Origin: Chryseobacterium kimseyorum
Lineage (GTDB): Bacteria > Bacteroidota > Bacteroidia > Flavobacteriales > Weeksellaceae
Length of the DNA stretch: 49,371 nt
Direction of reading: 5' to 3'
Assembly (NCBI RefSeq): GCF_025971945.1
Contig: NZ_JAPDHW010000021.1
Coordinates: forward strand, 1-49,371
Shown: in pieces, positions 8,879 to 18,311 of the stretch
How positions within the stretch are numbered: position 1 is the stretch's first letter
Layout: each line of letters begins with the position of its first letter
Notes under the pieces: model-generated
Database searches by the model: none
Told to the model about the DNA's origin: nothing
Seen by the model: the letters and a program-made list of their open reading frames with translations, nothing else
Program-made: the position numbers and the translations under genes

Positions 8879-9739
8879 TTAAGTAGTAGTTTTTTCCTTG
8901 TTCAACATCTCAATTAAGCTGGACTTCCAATCCGGAACTACGACCTCAAATTGTTTTTTGATCTTAGTTTTATCTAAAAGCGAAAATTTAGGCCTTTTCG
9001 CAGGTGTTGGATACTGAACAGTTGGTATTGCATTAATGTTACAATCTAGTTTTTTTAATCTCTTTATTTCAACGGCAAAGTCATACCATGAGATTTTTCC
9101 TTCATTACTGTAATGATAGATGCCATTTTCCCACTTTTGAGAGTGGATAATATCTAAAATTACCTGTGCTAAATCTCTTGCATATGTGGGAGAACCCACT
9201 TGATCACTTATGACATTGATTTCATCGCGTTCACACATCAATCTGATCATCGTTTTAACAAAATTAGCCCCAAAACTGGAATATACCCAAGCAGTACGTA
9301 TTACAACGGCATCAGCACCTGATTGAGTTATTGCTATTTCTCCTCGCAACTTGCTTAAACCATAAAAATTAACTGGATCTGTTGGCTGCTCCTCTGTAAG
9401 AGGTTCTTCCTGATTACCATCAAAAACGTAGTCAGTGGAAATATGTATAAGTTTTGCCTGATTTCTCAAAGTCCATTCAGCCATAACTGCCACGGACAGA
9501 TGATTAATAGTATCCACTAATTCAACTTCCGACTCGGCTAAATCTACTGCTGTGTATGCACCAGCACTAATGATAACTTGTGGCTTTTCAAAATCTAAAA
9601 CCTTTCTTACTTCTTCCAAATTATCTAAAGGCATTAAGTCTTTATCAACGAAAATAAAACTATCATTAGGATAAGCATCGCTTAAAACTTTTATTTCAGA
9701 ACCAAGCTGACCATTTGCCCCTGTTACTAATATCTTCAT
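8879..9739 (-). CDS. rfbD: dTDP-4-dehydrorhamnose reductase
   Basis: A 286-residue short-chain reductase. The cofactor motif GANGQLGSE spans residues 7-15, HISTDYVFDG lies near 99-108, and the catalytic Tyr126 and Lys130 are in YGLSKLRGE. It carries out the last step of dTDP-L-rhamnose synthesis, reducing dTDP-4-keto-rhamnose with NAD(P)H. The start overlaps the rfbC stop by four bases (ATGA), so the epimerase and reductase are translationally coupled. It ends 18 bases before rfbA. Nothing is missing and the length is normal. Confidence 0.96.
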   Translation of the reverse strand: MKILVTGANGQLGSEIKVLSDAYPNDSFIFVDKDLMPLDNLEEVRKVLDFEKPQVIISAGAYTAVDLAESEVELVDTINHLSVAVMAEWTLRNQAKLIHISTDYVFDGNQEEPLTEEQPTDPVNFYGLSKLRGEIAITQSGADAVVIRTAWVYSSFGANFVKTMIRLMCERDEINVISDQVGSPTYARDLAQVILDIIHSQKWENGIYHYSNEGKISWYDFAVEIKRLKKLDCNINAIPTVQYPTPAKRPKFSLLDKTKIKKQFEVVVPDWKSSLIEMLNKEKTTT

Positions 9740-10287
9740 AACTTTTCAAAAACAGTTTTAAAACTTAAAGCCTCTTCATCTTTCTGAGATAATAAAAGTT
9801 TTTCTCTAGATAGGAACCAGTCTATATTTAAAGTTTCATCCAGAGGGTTGACACCACATTCTGACTCTTTGTTGTAAAAGTTGTCACATTTATAAAAGAA
9901 AATAGCCGTTTCACTTAAAACTACAAACCCATGTAAAAATCCTCTAGGGATAAATAACTGTAAGTTATTTTCTTCAGACAGTTCAACAGCTATATATTGA
10001 CCGAAGGTTTCAGATCCAGGACGTACATCCACGGCGACATCCAATACCTTTCCCTCAATTACACGTACCAACTTTGCTTGAGCATGCTCGCCAGCCTGCG
10101 CATGTAAACCCCTTAGGACACCAAATGAAGAAAATGACTGATTATCCTGCACAAAATCTACTTTTGCTCCAATAAGGTTATTAAAAGTCTTCGTATTAAA
10201 ACTTTCAAAGAAATATCCTCTACTATCTCCAAATTTACTAGGTTCTAGAATAAAACATCCTTTTAATTTAGTCTCAGTTGCTTTCAT
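9736..10287 (-). CDS. rfbC: dTDP-4-dehydrorhamnose 3,5-epimerase
   Basis: A 183-residue cupin-fold epimerase. The DSRGYFFESF segment (21-30), the catalytic His62 in LRGLHAQ and the VRVIEGKVLDVAVDVR core (about 74-89) are all present, as is the FIPRGFLHGF strand. It converts dTDP-4-keto-6-deoxyglucose into the rhamno form. The alanine after the catalytic His, where many homologues have tyrosine (LHYQ), is a variation I remember from Bacteroidota and does not touch the catalytic residue. It is coupled on both sides: one-base overlap with rfbB (TAATG) and four-base overlap with rfbD. Confidence 0.95.
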   Translation of the reverse strand: MKATETKLKGCFILEPSKFGDSRGYFFESFNTKTFNNLIGAKVDFVQDNQSFSSFGVLRGLHAQAGEHAQAKLVRVIEGKVLDVAVDVRPGSETFGQYIAVELSEENNLQLFIPRGFLHGFVVLSETAIFFYKCDNFYNKESECGVNPLDETLNIDWFLSREKLLLSQKDEEALSFKTVFEKL

Positions 10288-11336
10288 TAGTCTTTATATT
10301 GTGTTTCGTAGTATTTCTGATAATTACCTGAAGTAACGTTGTCTAACCATTCTTTATTTTCTAAGAACCAATCAATTGTTTTTGATAATCCCTGTTCAAA
10401 AGTTACTGTGGGCTTCCACCCCAATTCCTTATTTATTTTATTCGCATCGATAGCATATCTGAGGTCATGTCCTGGACGATCTTTCACAAATGTGATCAGC
10501 TGCTCGGAAGTTCCAACTTCTTTGCCTAACTTCTCATCCATTTGTGTACACAGTTCTTTTACCAAATCGATATTCTGCCATTCATTGAAACCTCCTACAT
10601 TGTAACAGTCGCCATTTTTTCCTTCATGGAAAACCAAGTCAATCGCTTTCGCATGGTCAATGACAAATAACCAGTCTCTGGTAAATTTTCCATCTCCATA
10701 AATTGGCAGGGGTTTATTATTAATAATATTATGAATACATAATGGAATTAATTTTTCCGGAAAATGATTCGGCCCATAATTATTAGAACAATTTGTGATT
10801 ACCATCGGCAAACCGTAGGTATCAGCATAAGCTCTTACAAAATGATCTGAAGAGGCTTTTGAAGCAGAATATGGTGAGTGAGGATCGTAAGAAGTTTCTT
10901 CAGTAAAGAAACCCTCTTCTCCTAATGTACCGAAAACTTCATCCGTGGAAACATGATGAAATCGTTTTCCATCAAAGTTATTCTTCCAAATTTTATTTGC
11001 TGCATTCAGGAGATTTACTGTACCTATCACATTGGTCATTACAAATTCTAAAGGATTTGTAATAGAGCGGTCAACATGCGACTCTGCAGCTAAATGAATA
11101 ACTCCGTCTGGTAAATGTTCTTCAAATATTTCTAGAATTTGTTTCTCATTGACAATATCAGCCTTTATAAAATGATAGTTTGAATGATTTTCAATATCTT
11201 TCAAATTCTCTAAATTACCTGCATAGGTAAGTGCATCAAGATTGATTATTTTTATTTCAGGATATTTCAGAACAAATTCTCGGACTACGTGTGAGCCAAT
11301 AAATCCAGCTCCCCCTGTTATTAAGATAGTTTTCAT
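10287..11336 (-). CDS. rfbB: dTDP-glucose 4,6-dehydratase
   Basis: An extended short-chain dehydrogenase of 349 residues from the Met chosen here. A longer start five codons upstream (11351) is open, but the internal ATG gives the standard MKTILITGGAGFIGSH beginning. The NAD motif GGAGFIGSH (8-16), the dehydratase triad Thr131-Asp132-Glu133 in STDEVFG, and Tyr156/Lys160 in the YSASK box are present. It makes dTDP-4-keto-6-deoxyglucose, the branch point here between rhamnose (RmlC, RmlD) and the predicted amino sugar (aminotransferase at 5441). A well-formed promoter lies about 100 bases upstream, so the rfb genes may have their own transcript. Confidence 0.96.
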   Translation of the reverse strand: MKTILITGGAGFIGSHVVREFVLKYPEIKIINLDALTYAGNLENLKDIENHSNYHFIKADIVNEKQILEIFEEHLPDGVIHLAAESHVDRSITNPLEFVMTNVIGTVNLLNAANKIWKNNFDGKRFHHVSTDEVFGTLGEEGFFTEETSYDPHSPYSASKASSDHFVRAYADTYGLPMVITNCSNNYGPNHFPEKLIPLCIHNIINNKPLPIYGDGKFTRDWLFVIDHAKAIDLVFHEGKNGDCYNVGGFNEWQNIDLVKELCTQMDEKLGKEVGTSEQLITFVKDRPGHDLRYAIDANKINKELGWKPTVTFEQGLSKTIDWFLENKEWLDNVTSGNYQKYYETQYKD

Positions 11337-11438
11337 ATTTTTAAAATTCAAATTGAAGATTGATTATTTTTTAATGCAAACAAATTATTTAATAGATGTC
11401 ACAATTGGATTCTGTCAATGATATTTCTTTCAAAAGTG

Positions 11439-11467
11439 CAAAAATACTAAGTTTCCTATAGTCCAAA
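11439..11467 (-). promoter_or_regulatory. Candidate internal promoter for the rfb genes
   Basis: On the minus strand TTTG (11467-11464), a 17-base spacer and TATTTTTG (11446-11439) fit the Flavobacterium consensus TTG-N17-23-TAnnTTTG. Transcription would start near 11432, giving a leader of about 95 bases before rfbB. It lies in the 147-base gap after the dehydrogenase gene, the only long gap in this half of the operon. Confidence 0.55.
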
Positions 11468-11483
11468 TATTAAATATAATTAA

Positions 11484-12806
11484 CTAAAGTCTTTGATCCA
11501 CTGATTCTTTATCTAAAACACCCTTCACATCATAAATTACACCGTTATCTTTAAGATACTCATTTAGAGTAAAATCAGTGTACTCGTTGTGTGCTACCGT
11601 AAGAATGATTGCATCAAATTTGTTTTTGAGAGCCTCAGATAATATTTTATTATTTACACTCGAATAACATGGTATTCCATACTCTTTCAAAACCTCCGGA
11701 GAATCAGCACATGGATCATACGTTATTACTTCAGCACCGTAATCCTTCAAATTAGTAATCACATCAATCGCTTTAGAATTTCTAATATCTGGACAATTTT
11801 CTTTAAAAGTAATTCCTAAGTTTAAAATTTGGGCCCCTTTAATTTTAATATCATTTTTGATCATTAACTTTACGACCTGTGAGGCCACAAAAGCTCCCAT
11901 AGAATCATTCAATCTTCTGGCAGCCAATATTAATTCAGAATAATATCCAATCTCCTGTGCTTTTTGAGCTAAATAGAAGGGATCTACGCCAATACAATGA
12001 CCACCGACCAAGCCCGGCTTAAACTTTAAAAAGTTCCACTTTGTTCCAGCAGCTTCCAAAACATCATGGGTGTCAATGTCCATTAAGGAAAATATTTTTG
12101 CCAATTCATTCATAAAGGCAATGTTAAGATCCCGCTGTGAGTTTTCAATGACTTTTGATGCTTCTGCTACCTTTATCGTTGGAGCCAAATGAGTTCCTGC
12201 AGTAATTACAGACTTATATAAATTATCAACAATTTTTCCTATTTCAGGAGTAGAACCGGAGGTGACTTTCAAAATTTTTTCTACGGTATGCTCTTTATCT
12301 CCTGGATTAATTCTTTCAGGAGAATATCCCACATAAAAATCTATATTAAATTTTAATCCTGACACTTTCTCTAGAACAGGAACACATTCCTCTTCAGTGA
12401 CTCCCGGATAAACAGTTGATTCATAAATAACAATATCATTTTTCTTTAATACATTGCCGACCGTTTCACTCGATCTATACAGTGGAGTCAAATCAGGTCT
12501 GTTATGCTTATCAATAGGCGTAGGAACTGTGACAATAAAAATATTTGCGTTCCTAATATCTTCATCACTTGATGAGCAGTACAACCCCAACTTATCAGCT
12601 ACTGAAAGTGGATTTTCGTTAATCTGTACTGATTTCAATAAATCCTTAGAAATTTCCTGAGTAGAATCTTTTCCTGCATTCAATTCCTCAATCCGTTTCT
12701 GATTGACATCAAAACCGACTACTGCGTATTTAGTCGCAAAAAGTCTGGCCAGCGGTAAACCCACATAACCAAGACCGATGACTGCAATTTTATCTTGTCT
12801 ACTCAT
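11484..12806 (-). CDS. Nucleotide-sugar 6-dehydrogenase (TviB/WbpO-like)
   Basis: A UDP-glucose/GDP-mannose dehydrogenase family enzyme, 440 residues from the ATG at 12806; a start four codons earlier (12818) is also open, but the chosen Met gives the normal MSRQDKIAVIGLGYVGLPLA beginning. Seen: the NAD motif GLGYVGLPLA, the TVPTPID box, YSPERINPGD, and the catalytic Cys271 in GGHCIGVDPFYL. The sequence after it (AQEIGYYSELILAARRLNDSMG) is typical of the TviB/WbpO/VipA branch, which oxidises UDP-GlcNAc or UDP-GalNAc to the uronic acid. It therefore probably supplies an acidic N-acetylhexosaminuronic acid to the polymer. UDP-glucose or ManNAc specificity cannot be excluded. Confidence 0.9.
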   Translation of the reverse strand: MSRQDKIAVIGLGYVGLPLARLFATKYAVVGFDVNQKRIEELNAGKDSTQEISKDLLKSVQINENPLSVADKLGLYCSSSDEDIRNANIFIVTVPTPIDKHNRPDLTPLYRSSETVGNVLKKNDIVIYESTVYPGVTEEECVPVLEKVSGLKFNIDFYVGYSPERINPGDKEHTVEKILKVTSGSTPEIGKIVDNLYKSVITAGTHLAPTIKVAEASKVIENSQRDLNIAFMNELAKIFSLMDIDTHDVLEAAGTKWNFLKFKPGLVGGHCIGVDPFYLAQKAQEIGYYSELILAARRLNDSMGAFVASQVVKLMIKNDIKIKGAQILNLGITFKENCPDIRNSKAIDVITNLKDYGAEVITYDPCADSPEVLKEYGIPCYSSVNNKILSEALKNKFDAIILTVAHNEYTDFTLNEYLKDNGVIYDVKGVLDKESVDQRL

Positions 12807-12850
12807 GTATATTTGCACTTCAATTTCAATAATGAAATTTAGTTACACTA

Positions 12851-15226
12851 TTATTTTCTAAAAACTTTTTGCAAAAAGGATTTCTTCTGATCCGCTGCAT
12901 AACCGTAACCATATTTGTAGCCATACCCATACCCACTGTTCATCTTACTAACATCATTCAGTACCAATCCGACATTTTTAATTTTCTTATCTTTGATTTG
13001 CTTATTGATAAATTCAATCAATTCTTTTTCAGTATAACCGGATCTTGTCACATAAACAGTTGCATCAGCAACATCTGAAATTAAGAATGAATCAGTTACC
13101 AACATTAGTGGTGCTGTATCTAAAATGATATAATCGTATAATGGTTTTAAACTTTCAATTAATTCCTGGTACCTTCCATTAGACAATAACTCTGTAGGGT
13201 TTGGAGTAATGACACCTGAATAAATTACATCACAATAAGGATTGAATGATGTTGGGTGTATAATCTCAGAAGCTGTCATCTCATCGTCATACATAAATTC
13301 TGATAGTCCCACCAACCCCCTTCTGCTTTCATTATATCTTTGTAATTGTGGATTACGAATGTCAGAACCAATAATGACTACTTTTTTACGAGGTGTAGCT
13401 AATGTCAATGCCAAATTTACAGAGGTGAAAGTTTTACCTTCTCCCTTTACCGTTGATGTTACGAAAATCACATGTCCCTCTTTATTTTTAGGGAGCATGA
13501 AATTGATATTGGTAATCAATATTCTAAATGCTTCAGCGAGAGGAGAAAGATCATTTAACTGTACAATTTCAGGATCACCTTTTTCCAACGACGGCAATTC
13601 GCCAATAACAGTCGCCCCCTGAGCTAATTTTTCTAGATCTTGCTTTGATTTTATTTTATTATTAAAAAGTTCCAACAGATAAATAATTGCAAAAGGAATT
13701 AAAAGACCGATAATCAATGCTGCCAAATAAATAATTAGTTTTTTTGGTGACACTATATCAGTAGTCAATGCGTCATCTACCACCCTTGCTTTTGGAGCAG
13801 CAATAGCTAGTGAGATAGCAGCTTCTTCTCTTCTTTGTAATAGCAAAAGATAGAGCTGTTCTTTAATATTCTGCTGTCTTTCTATACTTCTGAACATCTT
13901 TTCCTGAACTGGAATCTTAGAAATTCTCCCGGCTAATCTATTTTGTTCATATTGAGTATTATTTTTACTAATCTGCAGCGCAGACCTACTTTTCTGCAAA
14001 CTTTGCAAGACCGAACTTCTAATACTAGTAATCTGTTTGGTCACATCCTGTACTAAAGGATTCGAGTTGGTAGCATTCTGCAATAGTCTAGCCCTTTCCA
14101 ATACAAGTTGATTATACATTGCAATATTTGAATTCGAATCCGAATCGGTAAGACCAACATTTAGAGGTAAAACTTCATAACTACCTTGTCTATTGTTAAG
14201 ATTACCAATTAAACCATTGATCAATTCTAACTGTGATTCAGTAGCAATTTGTTGCTGACGTATATTCGAAGCTGTTTCTAGTGAGAGCCCTGCTTCAGTT
14301 TCAATGTCCGCTATATTATTCTGTACTTTAAAGTTTTGTTTCTGTGACTCGACCTTTCCGAGTTCATCACCAATAAGATTGATTCTCTCATCAATGAATG
14401 CTGCAGTCTTTTGCGCTTCTGAATTTTTATCTAAAATAGCTTCCCGATTATAATTTACCGCAAGTCTGTTTAAGATATCTTCACTTTTCTCAGCAGAAGG
14501 ATGATTAAGACTTAACTTTACTACTGTTGAATTTTTTTCTACGAGACTCACCTTCAGTCCTGATAGTAAACTACGCGCTCTATTCATTGACGACATAAAT
14601 TCTAATCTATACCGAATAGATTTATTATTATCAGAAATAAGTTTGGTATCTTGCTGAAACATTACCACGCCAAAAGGTAAAGACAGTGCCTTGTTGAAAG
14701 TAGTTATGATCGGATTTTTGAAACTTTCAGATTCTAATGTAATTAGTTTACCCTTAATGGTTACAAAAACATCTTTAGCAGGATAAATTCCTTTGTGCTT
14801 TTCAGTAATTATTCTAACAGTGAAAGGAGATTTCTCTTTATAGAGCTCCGTATCTTTCAATTTTCCATTAGAATATATAGTGGTTTCAAGTCCCAATTCC
14901 TTAACAACAGAAATCATTAACTTTTTTGATTTAAAAATTTCGATCTCGTTATCTACAGAATTAGTACCCATACCTCCAACACCACCAATTTCAGAAAGCA
15001 CCGACATTTCAGGCATTCCTGACGACGACTTTTGCACTTCTTTAATTAATAAAGTAGATTCTGTATTGTAAACAGAACTCGTATAACGAAGGAAAAACCA
15101 CGCTGCAACTAAAGCTACAATGATCCCCACAATAAACCAATACCATCTGTGCTGGTAAGGTTTTAGTATTTCTCTTACATTGAAACTCTGTTCCAAAGCC
15201 TCATCTTGTTTTTGATTATAATCCAC
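12851..15226 (-). CDS. wzc: Wzc-type polysaccharide co-polymerase and tyrosine autokinase
   Basis: A 791-residue inner-membrane protein. Order of parts: cytoplasmic N terminus, membrane span near 29-48, a large periplasmic Wzz-type region with long coiled coils (about 260-460), second span near 497-520, then a BY-kinase domain. Kinase motifs are Walker A in TSTVKGEGKT (590-599), Walker A' in IIGSDIRNP (618-626) and Walker B in IILDTAPL. The C terminus has the tyrosine cluster YGYGYKYGYGY (766-776), the usual autophosphorylation site. Wzc controls chain length and docks onto Wza to form the export channel. No separate phosphatase gene is seen nearby, although one is often present in such loci. 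Wza is encoded 27 bases upstream. Confidence 0.96.
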   Translation of the reverse strand: MDYNQKQDEALEQSFNVREILKPYQHRWYWFIVGIIVALVAAWFFLRYTSSVYNTESTLLIKEVQKSSSGMPEMSVLSEIGGVGGMGTNSVDNEIEIFKSKKLMISVVKELGLETTIYSNGKLKDTELYKEKSPFTVRIITEKHKGIYPAKDVFVTIKGKLITLESESFKNPIITTFNKALSLPFGVVMFQQDTKLISDNNKSIRYRLEFMSSMNRARSLLSGLKVSLVEKNSTVVKLSLNHPSAEKSEDILNRLAVNYNREAILDKNSEAQKTAAFIDERINLIGDELGKVESQKQNFKVQNNIADIETEAGLSLETASNIRQQQIATESQLELINGLIGNLNNRQGSYEVLPLNVGLTDSDSNSNIAMYNQLVLERARLLQNATNSNPLVQDVTKQITSIRSSVLQSLQKSRSALQISKNNTQYEQNRLAGRISKIPVQEKMFRSIERQQNIKEQLYLLLLQRREEAAISLAIAAPKARVVDDALTTDIVSPKKLIIYLAALIIGLLIPFAIIYLLELFNNKIKSKQDLEKLAQGATVIGELPSLEKGDPEIVQLNDLSPLAEAFRILITNINFMLPKNKEGHVIFVTSTVKGEGKTFTSVNLALTLATPRKKVVIIGSDIRNPQLQRYNESRRGLVGLSEFMYDDEMTASEIIHPTSFNPYCDVIYSGVITPNPTELLSNGRYQELIESLKPLYDYIILDTAPLMLVTDSFLISDVADATVYVTRSGYTEKELIEFINKQIKDKKIKNVGLVLNDVSKMNSGYGYGYKYGYGYAADQKKSFLQKVFRK

Positions 15227-15253
15227 TATGAAAAAAGATTATGTCTATTAAAT

Positions 15254-16063
15254 TTAGTTTTTAGTTAATGCTATAACACTGAAGACTAGTGAAGCAACCA
15301 CTGATGCAACAGAAATATATAGACCTGTATTTGGATCCACTCTAGATGATCGTTCCCTAATGGTATTTGGCTGCACGTATACCATATCATTTTGTTTCAG
15401 ATAATAATAAGGAGAATTGATAAATTGTGCGCTTGTGATATCTACTCTCTGCTGAGTAAATTTTCCATCAACATTTCTAACAATTAAAATATTATTACGC
15501 AGTCCGTATGTTGTCAAATCACCTGCTAATCCTAATGTTTGTAGCAGGGTAGCATTTCCGTCAGGTATTACATAAGTACCCGGTCTTGTCACTTCTCCCA
15601 AAACAGAAACTTTAAAGTTGATCAATTTCACATCTACTATAGGGCTCTTTACATAAGAAGAAATTAAATCTGCCAATTTAATTTTAAAGGTCTCAATATT
15701 CTCGTCTTTTGTATTAATCATACCAATTTGTGGAAAGTCAATATTTCCATTGGTATCTACCACGTATGTTGGTCCAGATGTAGGAATAGGTTGTAACTGA
15801 GAATTACCACTTGGAACAGAATACTGTGCGACCGTAGCAGTCGAAGAATAATTTTGATTAAAGGGTTTTACAACATCTAAATCTTTTGCTGATACTGTGA
15901 TTACTAACTGATCTCCAGGCTGTAGTGTGCTTCTACTATTTTTCACAGAATTATCTAAAGATAAATTCTCAATATCTTTCAGATAAGTCATCTCTTGTCT
16001 AGATGCACACGAAAGCATCGTAAAGCTTAGAGCTCCGTATATATAGTATTTTTTAATATTCAT
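15254..16063 (-). CDS. wza: Outer-membrane polysaccharide export lipoprotein (Wza-like)
   Basis: A 269-residue lipoprotein of the Poly_export/SLBB family. The lipobox MLSC gives Cys19 as the lipidated residue after a signal peptide starting MNIKKYY. LQPGDQLVITVSAKD begins the polysaccharide export domain, and FKVSVLGEVTRPGTYVIP is the SLBB repeat. The C terminus has one hydrophobic stretch (VASVVASLVFSVIALT) that is the expected outer-membrane helix. It is shorter than E. coli Wza (about 380 residues), normal for Bacteroidota members with fewer ring domains. It pairs with Wzc encoded just downstream. Confidence 0.93.
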   Translation of the reverse strand: MNIKKYYIYGALSFTMLSCASRQEMTYLKDIENLSLDNSVKNSRSTLQPGDQLVITVSAKDLDVVKPFNQNYSSTATVAQYSVPSGNSQLQPIPTSGPTYVVDTNGNIDFPQIGMINTKDENIETFKIKLADLISSYVKSPIVDVKLINFKVSVLGEVTRPGTYVIPDGNATLLQTLGLAGDLTTYGLRNNILIVRNVDGKFTQQRVDITSAQFINSPYYYLKQNDMVYVQPNTIRERSSRVDPNTGLYISVASVVASLVFSVIALTKN

Positions 16064-16162
16064 TCTTTATAAATTTTTCACAAAAATAGGACTATTATTC
16101 GCTAAACAAAATTTGTTTCTTTTATATTCTTTTTTTTAAAAATTTAATTTTAAAAAATCAGC

Positions 16163-18145
16163 TTATATATTATTTTCTTTTTCTAAAGTTAAATTTTCGA
16201 CGCCATTCAATTGTTTTTTATCCAGGCTTTCATACTCAGAATTGTTGCTGATAAATTCAGGAACAATTTTTTTCAGCAAAGTCACCACCTGTACTTTATC
16301 ACGCTTCACCGCTGACTTAATAATCTGTCGGAATAAAACTTCAATTTCTTCAAAATTAACGGTAGGATCTTTCGAAATCATAATTTTTTCATGGTGAGTA
16401 GGAACTGTAGTAGCATCATTGCTTAACAATTCCTCATATAATTTTTCACCAGGACGCAATCCGATAAACTTAATTTTAATATCGACATCCGGCGTAAAAC
16501 CAGACAATTTAATCATTCTTTTGGCTAAATCTAAAATCTTCACAGGATCTCCCATATCAAAAACATAGATCTCACCTCCAGCTCCCATCGTTCCAGCCTG
16601 CAGTACTAATTCACAAGCTTCGGGTATAGTCATGAAATATCTGATGATATCTGGATGGGTGATCGTAATCGGGCCCCCTTTTTCGATTTGTTTTTTGAAA
16701 TGAGGAATAACCGAGCCATTAGACCCTAATACATTTCCAAAACGTGTGGTTATAAACTTAGTCACGTTGCCTTCAGAATTTTGCAATGACTGTACGAATA
16801 ATTCGGCGGTTCTTTTCGAAGCTCCCATTACATTGGTAGGATTCACTGCTTTATCAGTAGAAACCATCACAAAACGGTTGACCTTATACTTTTTAGAAAG
16901 CAAAGCCACATTCTTTGTTCCCAATACATTAACAAAAATCGCTTCATGCGGATTTTCTTCAATTAAGGGAACATGTTTGTAGGCTGCAGCATGATACACC
17001 ATTGAAAACTGATAAATCTCGAATATTTTTTCGAGTCTGTAGCTATTGGAAATATCTGCCAAAACAAATTTAAAATTCTGCTCCGGAAACTTTTCTAATA
17101 ACTCCAGTTCCAATTCATACAGAGGCGATTCTGCCTGATCCAAAACAACGATCAGAGAAGGATTAAATTGCGCTACCTGACGTACAATTTCACTTCCTAT
17201 TGAGCCAGCACCTCCAGTAACCAAAACGGTTTTTTCTGCATGTCTGACGATAACGTCTTTATTTTCTATTTTAATAGGTCTTCGGTTCAGTAAATCTTCA
17301 ATCTGTAGCTGACGAATCCCTCCCACCAGGTCAGAATCACGCATTTTACTCAAGGTAGGCGCTTTCAGAACCTTTAATCCATGATCTAACGCTAAAGTCA
17401 TCCACTCTTCAAGTTCATGCTTGGTCATAATCTCTTTAATGATCAAAACAGCATCAAACCTTCCGACCAGTTCGGTATTTTTGAAGAAACGGTCACTATT
17501 GTAAATTTTTTGTCCGAGTAGTAATGCTTTATGAGAATCTGAACGTTTTGTAAGAAAACCTTCCAGACGATAAGGGTAATTTGGATTATGCAGAATTGCT
17601 CTCGCTAAAGAAACAGAAGCATCACTGACCCCTACTACTGCAATTCTAATTTTAGAGGCAGAGCCTTTAATATCAATTAAAATATTAAAAAACTGCTTGG
17701 TAACCATTCTGAAAAAAAACATAATGGAAACTGATATAAAAAAATACAGAAATAGATTAGGATAAAGATATAAGGACTTGCCTAACCAAAACTCGGTCCC
17801 ATAATTCAATAAAAGTAAAGACACCAATGTACTACCAGAGGACAGAAGTATCTTGAAGAAATCAAAAAAAGTAGAATGCCTGATAACTCCAGCGTATGTT
17901 TTGAATATAAACATAAAAACAATATTGATCGCAATCAATAAAATTCTTTTTTCCGTAAGATATTCAGGAAAATTAACTCTTACGTGAAGTTTTGAAAGTA
18001 GAAGATAAGACAGTAATATTGAAAAAAGAATAATAAAGACATCAATAAGAATGACCAACCATCGCGGTATGTATCGTAGCTCCGTGAGTTTCAAAATATT
18101 ATCGCCATTGTACAGCGCAGTAAAAGCGTCATTCAGCTTTTTCAT
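16163..18145 (-). CDS. WbpM/CapD/FlaA1-type nucleotide-sugar 4,6-dehydratase
   Basis: A 660-residue membrane-anchored dehydratase. Four membrane spans lie at about 28-50, 66-84, 97-116 and 124-146. A CoA/Rossmann-like linker domain follows (IAVVGVSD near 170), then the short-chain dehydrogenase domain with TGGAGSIGSE (310-319), AAAYKHVP (386-393) and STDKAVNPTNVMGASKR (429-445). The usual catalytic Tyr of the YxxxK box is replaced by Met, as in this family, with Lys444 kept. It converts UDP-GlcNAc to a 4-keto-6-deoxy sugar nucleotide, the base of QuiNAc, FucNAc or bacillosamine-type sugars. As first gene of the operon it may also set the initiating sugar; I see no separate WbaP/WecA-like initiator in the window. 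Confidence 0.93.
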   Translation of the reverse strand: MKKLNDAFTALYNGDNILKLTELRYIPRWLVILIDVFIILFSILLSYLLLSKLHVRVNFPEYLTEKRILLIAINIVFMFIFKTYAGVIRHSTFFDFFKILLSSGSTLVSLLLLNYGTEFWLGKSLYLYPNLFLYFFISVSIMFFFRMVTKQFFNILIDIKGSASKIRIAVVGVSDASVSLARAILHNPNYPYRLEGFLTKRSDSHKALLLGQKIYNSDRFFKNTELVGRFDAVLIIKEIMTKHELEEWMTLALDHGLKVLKAPTLSKMRDSDLVGGIRQLQIEDLLNRRPIKIENKDVIVRHAEKTVLVTGGAGSIGSEIVRQVAQFNPSLIVVLDQAESPLYELELELLEKFPEQNFKFVLADISNSYRLEKIFEIYQFSMVYHAAAYKHVPLIEENPHEAIFVNVLGTKNVALLSKKYKVNRFVMVSTDKAVNPTNVMGASKRTAELFVQSLQNSEGNVTKFITTRFGNVLGSNGSVIPHFKKQIEKGGPITITHPDIIRYFMTIPEACELVLQAGTMGAGGEIYVFDMGDPVKILDLAKRMIKLSGFTPDVDIKIKFIGLRPGEKLYEELLSNDATTVPTHHEKIMISKDPTVNFEEIEVLFRQIIKSAVKRDKVQVVTLLKKIVPEFISNNSEYESLDKKQLNGVENLTLEKENNI

Positions 18146-18173
18146 TCAGCATTGAGTGTTTTATTATATTGGG

Positions 18174-18181
18174 CAAAGATA
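18174..18181 (-). promoter_or_regulatory. Proximal -7 element of the polysaccharide operon promoter
   Basis: TATCTTTG on the minus strand matches TAnnTTTG. Start of transcription near 18167 would give a leader of about 22 bases to the dehydratase ATG at 18145. No good -33 TTG is seen at the expected distance (the region is a T-run), so activity may need an activator. Confidence 0.5.
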
Positions 18182-18303
18182 ATCATATTATTTTGATAAA
18201 AAATGACTAAATACATATATTGCATTATTCTGGACACTGTGAATATAAATTAATACTACGTTACCCTCACAATATCTTTAGCTGATTATCATTATACAGC
18301 CTG

Positions 18304-18311
18304 CAAATATA
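18304..18311 (-). promoter_or_regulatory. Distal -7 element upstream of the polysaccharide operon
   Basis: TATATTTG followed by CAGG on the minus strand is a perfect TAnnTTTG match. It would start a transcript about 150 bases before the dehydratase ATG. The -33 element is weak. With the proximal element this suggests two tandem promoters. Confidence 0.4.
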
